A stretch of DNA of 64,000 nt from Paenibacillus sp. XY044 (GCF_002257645.1 NZ_NQMO01000006.1:248001-312000), one strand, 5' to 3'; positions 34,930 through 43,779 are shown, numbered from the stretch's first letter. A program made the numbers and translations. Notes: generated by a model from the sequence alone, not told the origin.

Positions 34930-36480
34930 ATGAAGAAAAGAAAGATCGCTTCGGCGCTGCTGGCCGCGCTGATGATCGTCATTGCCGCAGCCGGATGCAC
35001 CAGCGGGAAGAAGGAAGAGACGAATACGGCTTCCAATCCCGGAACCGGGGGAGAGAAGCAGTCGGTTACCTTAACCGCTCTGCTCGACAACAATGCGACC
35101 TTCCCTTACAGCAAGGATTGGCCGGTCTGGAAATGGATTCAGGAGAAAACCGGCGTTACGCTGAATGTGCAGACGCCTTCGGGCAAGCTGAGCGACACGC
35201 TGAACCTGGTCATGGCCTCGGCCAACCTGCCGGACCTGATGTATATGTCAAGCCGCAGGGACTCCAACAAATACGGGGACCAGGGCGCGCTGGAAAATAT
35301 TTTGGATCATGTCGACCAGATGCCGAACCTAAAGAAATGGATGGAGCAGTATCCGGAGGAAGCCAAGGCCTCGCTGTCCGCGGACGGCAAAATGTATATG
35401 TTCCCGAACCAGGGCTTTGGGGAAACGAACCGGATGATTTGGCTGTACCGCGAAGATATTTTCAAGAAAAACGGACTACAGCAGCCCAAAACCTATGAGG
35501 AGCTGCACCAGGTGCTGAAAAAGCTGAAACAGCTGTACCCGGACAGCTATCCGCTGTCGATGCGCTTCGGGCAAATTCCGGATGAGATGTATGCCAACCT
35601 GACGACCAATTTCGATACGGGCACCGACGTGTATTACGATTTTGACGATAACAAGTGGAAGTTCGGACCGACCGAGGACAACTACAAGAAAATGGTGGAG
35701 ATGTGGCATACCTTCTACGAGGAAGGGCTGATTCCGCCGGATTTCCTCTCGATCCAAACGAAGCAGTGGCAGGATGTCATATCTACCGGGCAGTCCTTTG
35801 TGACCATCGATTACATCAGCCGCGTCGACTTCTTCAACAACGCGATGCGCAAGGACAATCCGGAGTACAGTCTGCAGTTCATGGCGCCGCCGGCGGGTCT
35901 GCCGGGCTTGAAGCAGCTGAACCCGTATTTCCACTATCTCGAAGGCGGTCTGACCGTAGCCTCGAGCTCCAAGCAAAAAGACGAAATTATGAAGTATATG
36001 GACTTCTTCTACAGCGAAGAGGGGCGTAACTTAAGCAGCTGGGGCAAGGAAGGCGAGACCTATACGATGGAAAATGGGGAGAAGAAGTTCAAGCCGGAGT
36101 ATACTGACGTGACGGAAATGCGGAAGCAGACCGGCCTGCAGACGAGCGGCACTTATACGTGGATCGATTTTAACGCGCACCTGTCGCTGTTCTCTGACGA
36201 TTTGAAAAAGGCGTATGAGGAAGCGGTCAAGTACGATCCGCCGGCAATGCAGCCGAAGCCGGCCTTTACCGATGCGGAGAACGAGGTACTGTCGGTGACC
36301 GGGCAGGCGGTAAAGAAATACCGCGAAGAGAACTTCTCCAAGTTCGTCCTGGGCACGAGAAAATTAAGCGACTGGGATAAATATGTGGAGGAAATTAACG
36401 GCCTCGGCGTTCAAAAGCTGATCGACACCTATACGGCGGCGCAGCAGCGGGTGGAGCAGGCGAAACTGGAAAATAAATAG
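34930..36480 (+). CDS. Extracellular solute-binding lipoprotein (LplA-like)
   Basis: A 516-residue lipoprotein. The signal peptide KKRKIASALLAALMIV ends in IAAAGC, giving a lipidated cysteine at about residue 22, followed by a Gly/Thr/Asn linker. The mature protein has the large-type binding fold of LplA proteins (WPVWKWIQEKTGVTLNV, NLPDLMYMSSR, IWLYREDIFKKNGLQQPKTYEEL). ATG 34930 follows AAAGGGGCGA. Binding of an oligosaccharide for the two upstream permeases is expected; its identity is not visible, since no glycosidase sits in this cluster. Confidence 0.92.
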   Translation: MKKRKIASALLAALMIVIAAAGCTSGKKEETNTASNPGTGGEKQSVTLTALLDNNATFPYSKDWPVWKWIQEKTGVTLNVQTPSGKLSDTLNLVMASANLPDLMYMSSRRDSNKYGDQGALENILDHVDQMPNLKKWMEQYPEEAKASLSADGKMYMFPNQGFGETNRMIWLYREDIFKKNGLQQPKTYEELHQVLKKLKQLYPDSYPLSMRFGQIPDEMYANLTTNFDTGTDVYYDFDDNKWKFGPTEDNYKKMVEMWHTFYEEGLIPPDFLSIQTKQWQDVISTGQSFVTIDYISRVDFFNNAMRKDNPEYSLQFMAPPAGLPGLKQLNPYFHYLEGGLTVASSSKQKDEIMKYMDFFYSEEGRNLSSWGKEGETYTMENGEKKFKPEYTDVTEMRKQTGLQTSGTYTWIDFNAHLSLFSDDLKKAYEEAVKYDPPAMQPKPAFTDAENEVLSVTGQAVKKYREENFSKFVLGTRKLSDWDKYVEEINGLGVQKLIDTYTAAQQRVEQAKLENK

Positions 36481-36508
36481 GAAGGCGTGAGTTTGCGCCG
36501 ATTCCATG

Positions 36509-36538
36509 AGGCACCTGGCGAACGGCGGGTGCCTTTTT
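36509..36538 (+). terminator. Rho-independent terminator of the Lpl-type operon
   Basis: AGGCACC and GGTGCCT enclose an 11-12 base loop and are followed by TTTTTT. Confidence 0.88.
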
Positions 36539-36604
36539 TCTGCTTTTGATGCAGCTTGCCCATAACAAACGGACTAATATCCATCCAAAGGTTTTCCAAA
36601 TACC

Positions 36605-36633
36605 TTGACAGGTTACAATATCTGTAATATAAA
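36605..36633 (+). promoter_or_regulatory. Strong sigma-A promoter
   Basis: TTGACA (36605-36610), 17 bases, TATAAA (36628-36633). Transcription would start near 36640, directly before a repeated palindromic motif. Confidence 0.75.
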
Positions 36634-36643
36634 TAATCTAGTC

Positions 36644-36677
36644 ATTTAGTAAATTACTGATTTAGTAAATTACTAAA
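36644..36677. promoter_or_regulatory. Repeated near-palindromic operator candidate
   Basis: ATTTAGTAAATTACT occurs twice, at 36644-36658 and 36660-36674, a 16-base pitch. The second copy continues to make TTTAGTAAATTACTAAA, palindromic but for the centre. Its place just after the predicted start of transcription suits a repressor site. Confidence 0.55.
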
Positions 36678-36696
36678 TATTTATTTGGAAAGCGAG

Positions 36697-37050
36697 ATGA
36701 ATCGCATGGACAGAAGCCGCAGGGCGGAGCTAATCGCGCAGTACAAAGAAATGAAGCCCCAAATGGGCGTTTATATGCTTAAGTGTGTCCCTTCCGGGCG
36801 CACCTATCTGGGTTTCACGCAGGATATGAAGAGCATGCTGAACCGGCACCAGTTTACGTTAAGATCCGGCCTGCACAAATGTAAGGAGCTGCAGCGGGAA
36901 TGGAACGAGCACGGGGAGGACCAATTTGAAGTGAAGGTTGTAGACACGCTCGCCTACGACAAGGATGAGTCCAAAACCGACTATACGGAGGACCTTGAGC
37001 TCCTGCGCGACATTTGGAAAGACAAATTAGAAAATGTGGAGATGATCTAA
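36697..37050 (+). CDS. GIY-YIG nuclease family protein
   Basis: A 117-residue single-domain protein. MGVYMLKCVPSGRTYLGFTQD gives the GIY...YIG pair as GVY and YLG, and a downstream RHQFTLRSGLHKCKELQREWNEHGED region carries the conserved Arg/His and the KxLQ.xW segment. Many such small members are of unknown role rather than proven endonucleases. ATG 36697 is the best start (GGAAAG upstream); TTG 36685 and ATG 36706 are alternatives. It shares a strong promoter and the repeated operator with the DUF6530 gene, which begins three bases after its stop. Confidence 0.82.
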   Translation: MNRMDRSRRAELIAQYKEMKPQMGVYMLKCVPSGRTYLGFTQDMKSMLNRHQFTLRSGLHKCKELQREWNEHGEDQFEVKVVDTLAYDKDESKTDYTEDLELLRDIWKDKLENVEMI

Positions 37051-37052
37051 CC

Positions 37053-37532
37053 ATGAAGATCCCAACAACGTTAAAACATAAACCGGTCATCGTATCCGAG
37101 AATTACGAAAACATCGACGGCAGAAAGGCGTACAGCACGGATGCCAAGGGGCTGTCCCTGGGGCTGGCCCAGTGGAATGAGCGCGGGAAGGTGGATATTT
37201 CCGCCAAAGTATGGCGTTATACCGGCGAGAAATGGTCGCGCCAATCCGAAGAGCTTCCGATGCACCGGGTGTTGGATCTGGCGATTCTGATTCTGCGCAG
37301 CAGCACTTATTTCAGCGAAGCCTACCGGTATCCCAAGCTGTATGACCCGGAAGAGGCGACTATCGACCGCGTAGGGGTGCAGGGTGACGCCATGGAAGTG
37401 GCGGTATGCACGGACAATCCGATGATCGACGAGGATATCAAGCTTTTTGCCCAGGCATTGAACGAAGACGGCGAGCTGCTGGGCGAGCGGTTCCGCATTT
37501 TGTCCCGTCTGCTGAAGGACATGGGATACTGA
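37053..37532 (+). CDS. DUF6530 family protein
   Basis: A 159-residue soluble protein that I recognise as resembling DUF6530 (KHKPVIVSENYENIDGRKAYSTDAKGLSLGLAQWN, later IDRVGVQGDAMEVAVCTDNP). No catalytic motif is evident. It begins three bases after the GIY-YIG gene, so the two are translationally coupled. Function is unknown. The family name is from memory. Confidence 0.75.
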   Translation: MKIPTTLKHKPVIVSENYENIDGRKAYSTDAKGLSLGLAQWNERGKVDISAKVWRYTGEKWSRQSEELPMHRVLDLAILILRSSTYFSEAYRYPKLYDPEEATIDRVGVQGDAMEVAVCTDNPMIDEDIKLFAQALNEDGELLGERFRILSRLLKDMGY

Positions 37533-37584
37533 TGGGCGTGCCGCAGTTTTTCTACTGGAAGATGATTAAAGGAGATGGTTTCAC

Positions 37585-39015
37585 ATGAGTTCAACCAAGC
37601 AAGGTTTACAAGGCGCCTCTGGTGCCGTGTCTTCAGAGAGGCCGGGGCCGGGCGCTCCCGAGAAGAAGGATACGGTACTGCGGGCCATGATCGCCTTCCT
37701 CATTCCCCTTATTCTGAGCAATGCCCTGCAGTCCGTCGGCCAGCTGGTCAGCAGCATCGTCGTGGGGCGCTGGATCGGGGTCGAGGCGCTGGCGGCGATA
37801 TCCGCGTTTTTCCCGTTATTTTTTCTGGTCATATCGTTTGTAATCGGGATCGGCTCCGGCAGTGCCATTCTGATTGGTCAGGCCTACGGGGCACGCAACG
37901 AGGAGAAGCTCAAGGCGGTCGTCGGCACGACGCTGACCTTCACGCTCATTCTCGGCATCGTCCTGGCTGTGCTGGGAGGCATTTTTACCGAGGATATTTT
38001 GCTTCTGATCGGAACCCCGTCCAACATCATCGATATTTCCGTACATTATGCCCGCATCATGTTCTGGAGCCTGCCGTTTTTGTTCCTGTATGCGGTCTAT
38101 ACGACGTTTATGCGCGGAACGGGCGATTCCAAAACGCCGTTTTATTTTCTGATCGTCAGTACGGTGCTGAACCTGATTCTGCTGCCCGTGCTGATCTTCG
38201 GCTGGATCGGGCTGCCTGAGCTCGGCCTGTACGGCGCGGCTTATGCGAATCTGGCCTCGACGATTGTGACCTTCATCGTGATGCTCTGGTATCTTCGTTG
38301 GAAGAAACACCCGCTGCAGTTCGACGCCTCGGTGCGCAGGCACCTGGGGATGGACCGGGAAATGCTGAAGCTGCTGCTACGTCTCGGCATTCCCTCCAGT
38401 ATCAGCATGATTCTGGTGTCGCTGTCCGAGATTGCGGTCATCATTTTCGTCAACCGATTCGGCTCGGACGCAACCGCGGCCTATGGCGCAGGAAACCAGG
38501 TGGCGAGCTACGTCCAGATGCCGGCGATCAGCCTAGGCATGACCGTTTCGGTGCTGGGAGCGCAGTCGATTGGGGCCGGTCAGATGGACCGGCTGAAACA
38601 GGTCATCCGCGTGGGCATTATGCTCAACTATATCATTGGAGCGATTATCATTATCCCGGTGTACCTGTTCTCTGAGCATATTTTGTCCTGGTTCATTACG
38701 AGCGGAGATACGCTGGACATCGCCCACCGGCTGCTCATGATCACGTTGTGGAGCTACTTCATCTTCGGCCATACCCAAATTTACGGGGCGACGATGCGGT
38801 CCAGCGGCACGGTGCTGTGGCCAACGGTGTTCAACATCGTGTCGATCTGGCTCGTGGAGGTCCCTGTGGCCTACGTGCTGTCGTACCACACAAGTCTTGG
38901 CATTGAAGGCATCTGGATCGGGTACCCGGCGGCGTTCATCGCCAGCTTCATTTTAGTGTACAGCTACTACCGCTTCTCGTGGAAAAAGAAGCAGATTACG
39001 CGGCTGGTTCACTAG
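37585..39015 (+). CDS. MATE family efflux transporter
   Basis: A 476-residue membrane protein with about twelve helices in two similar halves. AFLIPLILSNALQSVGQLVSSIVVGRWIG is the typical first-helix region, and the second half repeats it (LLLRLGIPSSISMILVSLSEIAVIIFVNRFGSDATAAYG). These carriers export drugs or metabolites using a sodium or proton gradient. AAAGGAGATGG precedes the ATG. It is 52 bases after the DUF6530 gene and may be co-transcribed. Confidence 0.93.
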   Translation: MSSTKQGLQGASGAVSSERPGPGAPEKKDTVLRAMIAFLIPLILSNALQSVGQLVSSIVVGRWIGVEALAAISAFFPLFFLVISFVIGIGSGSAILIGQAYGARNEEKLKAVVGTTLTFTLILGIVLAVLGGIFTEDILLLIGTPSNIIDISVHYARIMFWSLPFLFLYAVYTTFMRGTGDSKTPFYFLIVSTVLNLILLPVLIFGWIGLPELGLYGAAYANLASTIVTFIVMLWYLRWKKHPLQFDASVRRHLGMDREMLKLLLRLGIPSSISMILVSLSEIAVIIFVNRFGSDATAAYGAGNQVASYVQMPAISLGMTVSVLGAQSIGAGQMDRLKQVIRVGIMLNYIIGAIIIIPVYLFSEHILSWFITSGDTLDIAHRLLMITLWSYFIFGHTQIYGATMRSSGTVLWPTVFNIVSIWLVEVPVAYVLSYHTSLGIEGIWIGYPAAFIASFILVYSYYRFSWKKKQITRLVH

Positions 39016-39040
39016 TAAGGTCATTGAAGAGAGGTCTTAT

Positions 39041-39066
39041 CCCTGCCGCTGTGTTATAATGCAGGG
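39041..39066 (+). promoter_or_regulatory. -10 box flanked by an inverted repeat
   Basis: TATAAT at 39055-39060 lies between CCCTGC (39041-39046) and GCAGGG (39061-39066). No good -35 was found. It is a likely promoter of the VOC gene at 39107, possibly with a bound regulator. Confidence 0.4.
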
Positions 39067-39106
39067 CATACGCAACCATTTCATGAAGCAAAGGAGATGC
39101 TGATTC

Positions 39107-39526
39107 ATGGCTGACACAAGCCAGAAGGTTATGACATTCCTCATGTTCGCCGGCCAAGCGGAGGAGGCGATGAATTTCTATACCTCCTTGTTCGATAACT
39201 CGGAAATTCGGAGCATTGTCCGATATGGGCCGGGCGAGGCCGGGGCCGAGGGCTCCGTGATGCAGGCTGCATTTACGCTCAAGGGACAGGTACTCATGTG
39301 CATCGACAGCAATATTAAGCACGACTTTACGTTCACGCCGGCCATTTCGCTGTACGTGAATTGCGATACGGAGGAAGAGATCGACGGTGCATTCCACCGC
39401 CTGTCGGAAGGCGGGTACGTCCTGATGCCGCTCGGCGAATATCCATTCAGCCGCAAATTCGGCTGGGTTGCCGATCGGTTTGGCGTAACGTGGCAGCTGA
39501 GTTTGTCCGGAAGAGAACCAAACTAA
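39107..39526 (+). CDS. VOC family protein, PhnB-like (first)
   Basis: A 139-residue PhnB/3-demethylubiquinone-9-methyltransferase-like VOC protein. FLMFAGQAEEAMNFYTSLF is the family opening, QAAFTLKGQVLMCID and ISLYVNCDTEEEIDGAFHRLSEGG follow, and FGWVADRFGVTWQLS is the typical ending. Proteins of this type are often called glyoxalase-like with no known reaction. AAGGAGAT precedes the ATG. A second PhnB-like gene lies about 700 bases downstream. Confidence 0.9.
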   Translation: MADTSQKVMTFLMFAGQAEEAMNFYTSLFDNSEIRSIVRYGPGEAGAEGSVMQAAFTLKGQVLMCIDSNIKHDFTFTPAISLYVNCDTEEEIDGAFHRLSEGGYVLMPLGEYPFSRKFGWVADRFGVTWQLSLSGREPN

Positions 39527-39572
39527 CGGGATGAAGCTCCCCGGATAGCTTTATTTCATAACAAATAACAGG

Positions 39573-39605
39573 AGGGATGCAATTTTTGGATTGCATCCCT
39601 TTTAC
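39573..39605 (+). terminator. Rho-independent terminator
   Basis: GGGATGCAAT and ATTGCATCCC form a perfect stem around a short T-rich loop, followed by TTTT. Confidence 0.8.
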
Positions 39606-39650
39606 ATAAGGAAAACTGCAGTGCCGTCGGAAGAACAGGGGGGAACAGAC

Positions 39651-40034
39651 GTGAAGGGGAAAAGGCTTGCGTTATCGCTGATCATCGTCTTTGTGGCCGC
39701 ATATGCCGCTTTCGGCGTGTGGATTGCTCATGATACGAAACGGATTTTGGTGAAAGCCATGAGCGGTGATTCGGACTATACCGATTATATGAATGAGGCC
39801 GCCTATGATGCCATCCATCCGGTTAGGCGAGGTATGACCAAGGCTGACTATTCGTATGACCCTAGCGCTCACGACATTAGCTTCGTATTTCCGCTGCACT
39901 TCTTCGGGGTATCCCGGGCTTTTGTAACCCAGCAGTATACCGATGAACATTTCGGTTTCAGGGAGCCGGTCCGGCTAACTCTCCAACTCAAATCCGGGAG
40001 ATGGTATGCGACGGGTGCATCCATTCAATCTTAA
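39651..40034 (+). CDS. Small membrane-anchored protein of unknown function
   Basis: A 127-residue protein with one N-terminal helix (LALSLIIVFVAAYAAFGVWIA) after a basic start, and a soluble domain of about 95 residues predicted outside the cell. The domain ends in a beta-rich LTLQLKSGRWYATGASI. No family recognised. GTG 39651 is preferred because GGGGGGAA lies about seven bases upstream; the longer frame overlaps the preceding terminator. Confidence 0.65.
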   Translation: MKGKRLALSLIIVFVAAYAAFGVWIAHDTKRILVKAMSGDSDYTDYMNEAAYDAIHPVRRGMTKADYSYDPSAHDISFVFPLHFFGVSRAFVTQQYTDEHFGFREPVRLTLQLKSGRWYATGASIQS

Positions 40035-40059
40035 AATGAAATAGACTGAAGACAATATG

Positions 40060-40108
40060 AAGGACTGCTTGATCGGGGCGAAGATGGCCGTGAAAGCAGT
40101 CCTTTTTT
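40060..40108 (+). terminator. Rho-independent terminator
   Basis: AAGGACTGCTT (40060-40070) pairs perfectly with AAGCAGTCCTT (40094-40104), and the T-run continues to 40108. Confidence 0.9.
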
Positions 40109-40218
40109 GAATGAAAAAACTTTTTTATAAATTTTTTTGCTTCCGTGTCGATTTCGTCGAAAGGCATTCGTCGTATTCATGTAAAGACAAAAAACAGGTG
40201 AAAGGTTGTTGAACAATA

Positions 40219-40614
40219 ATGGGAGCACAAATGAACGCTTATCTGATGTCGGTGGATGCAAGAAGCCAGGCGAATTACTATATCGAGGCACTCGGCGGGG
40301 AAGTCCGGTTTGTCAGTACTTACGGAGACGCGCCCGGAGCGCCCGAGGCGATGAAGGATAAAGTGATGCACTTGGCGGTGACAGTGGCGGGAACGAATCC
40401 GTTGATGCTGTCCGACGCGTTTGAACCGGTTTCGTATAACCGCAGCGTCAGTCTTTCTTTAACCTATAACGATGAGGCAGAAGCCAGAGCGGCATACGAC
40501 AAGCTAAGCGAGGGCGGAGAAAGCAAGTATCCTTTTGCCCTTCAGCCTTGGGGCGCTTACTATGGGGAAGTCATTGACCGGTTCGGTGTGACATGGATGA
40601 TTACCAAAATGTAG
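40219..40614 (+). CDS. VOC family protein, PhnB-like (second)
   Basis: A 131-residue PhnB-type protein (MSVDARSQANYYIEALGGEVRFV, KDKVMHLAVTVAGTNPLMLSDAF, YGEVIDRFGVTWMITKM). It is clearly related to the first copy but divergent. ATG 40219 gives the longest product; ATG 40231 has GGGAG six bases upstream and may be the real start. It is monocistronic, with terminators on both sides. Confidence 0.88.
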   Translation: MGAQMNAYLMSVDARSQANYYIEALGGEVRFVSTYGDAPGAPEAMKDKVMHLAVTVAGTNPLMLSDAFEPVSYNRSVSLSLTYNDEAEARAAYDKLSEGGESKYPFALQPWGAYYGEVIDRFGVTWMITKM

Positions 40615-40660
40615 TGCCGGGAATCCAAACGGGCAATTTAATGATGAAGCAGTTCAGGGA

Positions 40661-40691
40661 GGCAGCCGTCATGTTGATCGGCTGTCTTTTT
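40661..40691 (+). terminator. Rho-independent terminator
   Basis: GGCAGCCG (40661-40668) and CGGCTGTC (40679-40686) enclose a ten-base loop, followed by TTTTT. Confidence 0.85.
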
Positions 40692-40730
40692 GTTGCAGTA
40701 AATCGCGGAAACCTTTGAACAGCAGGGGGC

Positions 40731-40871
40731 AAAAATAACTGCAAAAGTGCCGTTATTTTAGAAGAATCGGCCCAAAGCGGGCGTTTCGGACGATAATAGA
40801 TGCATATTTGCAGCTAATTAGGCTAATGGGGCGGAAATCGAGAAAAATAGATGCACTTTCGCAGCTATTTA
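40731..40871. repeat. Dispersed ATGCA/GCAGCTAATT repeat, cluster 2
   Basis: Three motifs lie near 40731-40760, 40793-40820 and 40843-40871. The last two read ATAGATGCA, a few A/T, then GCAGCTA(A/T)TTA, in the same orientation with a pitch of about 51 bases. They match the units near 15971 and 16021. Confidence 0.7.
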
Positions 40872-40920
40872 ACTGCGTGTATCGTATAAAGTACCGCCGC
40901 ACAGCCCAGTATAAAAAAGT

Positions 40921-40967
40921 CGAGCAAACGTTCAGGAAGCATTCCTGATCTTTACTCGGTTTTTTTT
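40921..40967 (+). terminator. Hairpin with T-tract
   Basis: CGAG..TTCAGGAA and TTCCTGA..CTCG form an interrupted stem followed by eight T. No gene directly precedes it, so it may end a read-through or small transcript crossing the repeat cluster. Confidence 0.5.
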
Positions 40968-41153
40968 GGCTTCGCGCAGATATCTGAGCGTAAAGAAGGC
41001 TGCACGATCCAGGATTTCTGGATTTCTCGCTATGCATCTCCGCAGCATCCTGCAGCTATTTCCGCAACATCCTTGCAGGCGCCTACCGCGGCCAAGGCTA
41101 ACCATGTTCCCCTTATTCTAAAAAGTGCTCTATCTTTAATAAAACCAATGAAT

Positions 41154-41208
41154 AAGTTATAATATACTACTGGGTTGTAAAAACTAACCCAATAGTATAT
41201 TATAACTT
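41154..41208. repeat. 23-bp inverted repeat ahead of the rclA-like gene
   Basis: The arms 41154-41176 and 41186-41208 are complementary with one mismatch around a nine-base spacer. Each arm runs from AAGTTATAATATACTA to a GGGTT end. The left arm holds a TATAAT (41158-41163). It has no T-tract. It could be a large operator, a promoter-embedded hairpin or the ends of a lost mobile element. Confidence 0.75.
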
Positions 41209-41269
41209 ACATAGCAACGAGCACAGACCTCAAAATAGAAGCTTCATTCGAGAAGGGATGGATTGTCCG

Positions 41270-42646
41270 ATGATCAAGGAAACGTTCGATGCGTTAATTA
41301 TCGGCTTTGGCAAAGGTGGAAAAACGTTAGCTCCCTTTCTGGCCGAGCAGGGATTGAAAGTAGCCCTCGTGGAAAAATCACCTCTTATGTATGGCGGAAC
41401 CTGCATCAATATCGGCTGCATTCCCACAAAGGCGTTGGCGTATCAGGCACATATCGTTTCGCAGGAGGATGCGAGCGGTTCGGAGTCCCGGCAGGCTAAA
41501 TATGCGCGTGCTGTGCAAGAGAAGGATGAGCTGGTCTCCCTGCTGCGCGGCAAAAATTTCGATAACCTGAACAGCCATCCGGGGATTACGGTACTGACCG
41601 GGACGGCTTCGTTCCAATCACCGCATGAAGTTCGGGTCGAAACCGAAGCAGGAACCATCCTGGCCGAGGCCGAACGGATTTTTATCAATACGGGAGCGAA
41701 GCCGATCCTTCCCGACATTCCCGGGATTGACGGAGCTCACGTCTACACGAGCACCGAAATGCTGGACTTGGCGCAGCTGCCTTCCCGTTTGACGATCATC
41801 GGCGGCGGGTATATCGGTCTGGAATTTGCCTCCATCTATGCGGGCTTCGGCTCGGAGGTGACCGTGCTTGAGAACGGCGGCGTATTCCTGCCGAGAGAGG
41901 ACCGCGAGATTGCCGAAGAGGTCAAAAAAGTGCTGGAGGCGAAGGGCATCCGCTTCCGGCTGCAGACCAAGGTGTCCCGGATCGCTGAACAAGGGGAATC
42001 CGTCCAGTTGTTCCTGTCCACACCTGACGGCGAGGATTCGCTTCAAGCCGATGCCGTATTGGTTGCCACCGGCAGACAGGCGAATACGGACGGGCTGAAC
42101 CTCGAAGCTGCAGGCGTCGAAGTGACGGAGCGCGGTTTTGTCCGTGTTAACGAGACGCTTCGAACCAAAGTGCCGCATATCTGGGCGATCGGTGACGTGA
42201 ACGGAGGCCCGCAGTTTACGTACATTTCGCTGGACGACTACCGGATCCTCAAAAATCAATTGTTTGGCGACCGGACGCGTACGACAGGCGACCGCCGGTT
42301 CGTTCCTTACTCCGTGTTTATCGATCCGCCCCTGGCTCATGTCGGGTATACGGAACAGGAGGCGCTGAAGAGAGGGCATACCGTGAAAACGGCGAAATTA
42401 CCCGTCACCGCATCAACAAGGGCGCGCCAGCTGAAGCAGACGGACGGTCTGCTGAAGGCGGTCGTCGACGCCGAAACCGACCGTCTGCTCGGGTTTACCA
42501 TGTTCGGGGCGGAATCCAGCGAGGTTGTGAACATCGTGTCCGTGTTCATGCAATCCGGGCAGCCGTACACGGTACTCCGCGATACCATATTTACGCATCC
42601 GTCGATGGCGGAGACGATCAACGATTTGCTCGGCGCGATCCAATGA
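41270..42646 (+). CDS. rclA: RclA-like flavoprotein disulfide reductase
   Basis: A 458-residue class I pyridine nucleotide-disulfide oxidoreductase. LIIGFGKGGKTLA binds FAD, GGTCINIGCIPTK carries the redox pair C45/C50, IIGGGYIGLEFASIYAGFG binds NAD(P)H, AIGDVNGGPQFTYISLDDYRI is the FAD-contact signature, and IFTHPSMAETINDLL is the dimer-interface active-site histidine region. Several stretches match what I recall of E. coli RclA, a hypothiocyanous acid and copper reductase that protects against reactive chlorine. ATG 41270 is chosen over 41258, which abuts the AGAAGGG site, though its spacing is long. It heads a defence-like gene group. Confidence 0.85.
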   Translation: MIKETFDALIIGFGKGGKTLAPFLAEQGLKVALVEKSPLMYGGTCINIGCIPTKALAYQAHIVSQEDASGSESRQAKYARAVQEKDELVSLLRGKNFDNLNSHPGITVLTGTASFQSPHEVRVETEAGTILAEAERIFINTGAKPILPDIPGIDGAHVYTSTEMLDLAQLPSRLTIIGGGYIGLEFASIYAGFGSEVTVLENGGVFLPREDREIAEEVKKVLEAKGIRFRLQTKVSRIAEQGESVQLFLSTPDGEDSLQADAVLVATGRQANTDGLNLEAAGVEVTERGFVRVNETLRTKVPHIWAIGDVNGGPQFTYISLDDYRILKNQLFGDRTRTTGDRRFVPYSVFIDPPLAHVGYTEQEALKRGHTVKTAKLPVTASTRARQLKQTDGLLKAVVDAETDRLLGFTMFGAESSEVVNIVSVFMQSGQPYTVLRDTIFTHPSMAETINDLLGAIQ

Positions 42647-42741
42647 GCTCTCACGGGCTCATACTTTACATAAATGAACTAACATGCCGCCAACCAGACT
42701 AACCCCGTCAATCACATTTATTTATAAGGGAGAGAAGAACC

Positions 42742-43779
42742 ATGACGAAAGTAAAAGAGACGATGAAAGCCGTAGGTTTATACGAGTATTTACCGATTGA
42801 GAACGCGCAGAGTCTGATCGATGTAGAGCTCGCGAAACCGGAACCGACAGGCAGGGACCTGCTGGTGAAAGTCCATGCCATTTCGGTGAATCCCGTCGAT
42901 TATAAAGTCCGTTCGCCTAAAGACCGCGTGGAGAGTGAGCCCAAAGTGCTGGGATGGGATGTCGCAGGCGTCGTCGAGCAGGTGGGCCCGGATGTGACGT
43001 TGTTTAAGCCGGGCGATGAAGTGTTCTATGCCGGCAGCATTACCCGTCCTGGAGGCAACAGCGAATTTCATTTGGTGGACGAACGGATCGTGGGCACGAA
43101 GCCATCTACACTGGATTTTGCGCAGGCGGCAGCTCTGCCGTTAACGTCCATTACGGCCTGGGAAAGCTTGTACGACCGGCTGGTCATCCCCCGGACCCAA
43201 GCGGACAACGCCGGCAAAACGATTTTGATTATTGGGGCAGCCGGCGGGGTCGGATCGATTGCGACGCAGTTAGCCAAGTATTCCGGCCTAACGGTCATCG
43301 GAACAGCTTCCCGGCCGGAATCGGCCGATTGGGTGAAAGGACTGGGGGCAGACTACGTCATCAACCATTTCGAAGCGTTCCTGCCGCAGCTAAAAGCTGT
43401 CGGCATCGAGCAGGTCGACTACATCCTCTGCTTGAACAGCACCGAGAAACACTGGACGAACATGGCCGAAGCGATCGCACCGCAAGGCAAAATCTGCTCG
43501 ATCGTGGAGACGGATGAGCTGCTCAACCTGACCCTGCTCAAGAATAAAAGCGTTACATTCGTATGGGAGCTCATGTTTACCCGCTCAACATACCAAACGC
43601 CGGACATGATCGAGCAGCACAAGCTGCTGAACGAAGTTGCGCGCCTCGTCGACGAGGGCGTCATCCGGACAACCACAAGCGAAACGCTGACGCCGATTCA
43701 TGCCGCCAATCTTCGCAAGGCCCATGCCCTGCTGGAGACGGGCCGTACGGTGGGCAAAGTGGTATTGGAAGGATTCTGA
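42742..43779 (+). CDS. Zinc-type alcohol dehydrogenase / quinone reductase
   Basis: A 345-residue medium-chain dehydrogenase of the QOR-like 'zinc-binding alcohol dehydrogenase' subfamily. It has the GroES-like N-terminus (LVKVHAISVNPVDYKVRSP, VLGWDVAGVVEQVG), LPLTSITAWESLYDRL, and the NADPH-binding ILIIGAAGGVGSIATQLAKYSG. The catalytic zinc Cys is not evident, as usual for quinone-reductase-like members. These enzymes detoxify quinones and other electrophiles. AGGGAGAG precedes the ATG. The HxlR gene 105 bases downstream may control it. Confidence 0.9.
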   Translation: MTKVKETMKAVGLYEYLPIENAQSLIDVELAKPEPTGRDLLVKVHAISVNPVDYKVRSPKDRVESEPKVLGWDVAGVVEQVGPDVTLFKPGDEVFYAGSITRPGGNSEFHLVDERIVGTKPSTLDFAQAAALPLTSITAWESLYDRLVIPRTQADNAGKTILIIGAAGGVGSIATQLAKYSGLTVIGTASRPESADWVKGLGADYVINHFEAFLPQLKAVGIEQVDYILCLNSTEKHWTNMAEAIAPQGKICSIVETDELLNLTLLKNKSVTFVWELMFTRSTYQTPDMIEQHKLLNEVARLVDEGVIRTTTSETLTPIHAANLRKAHALLETGRTVGKVVLEGF

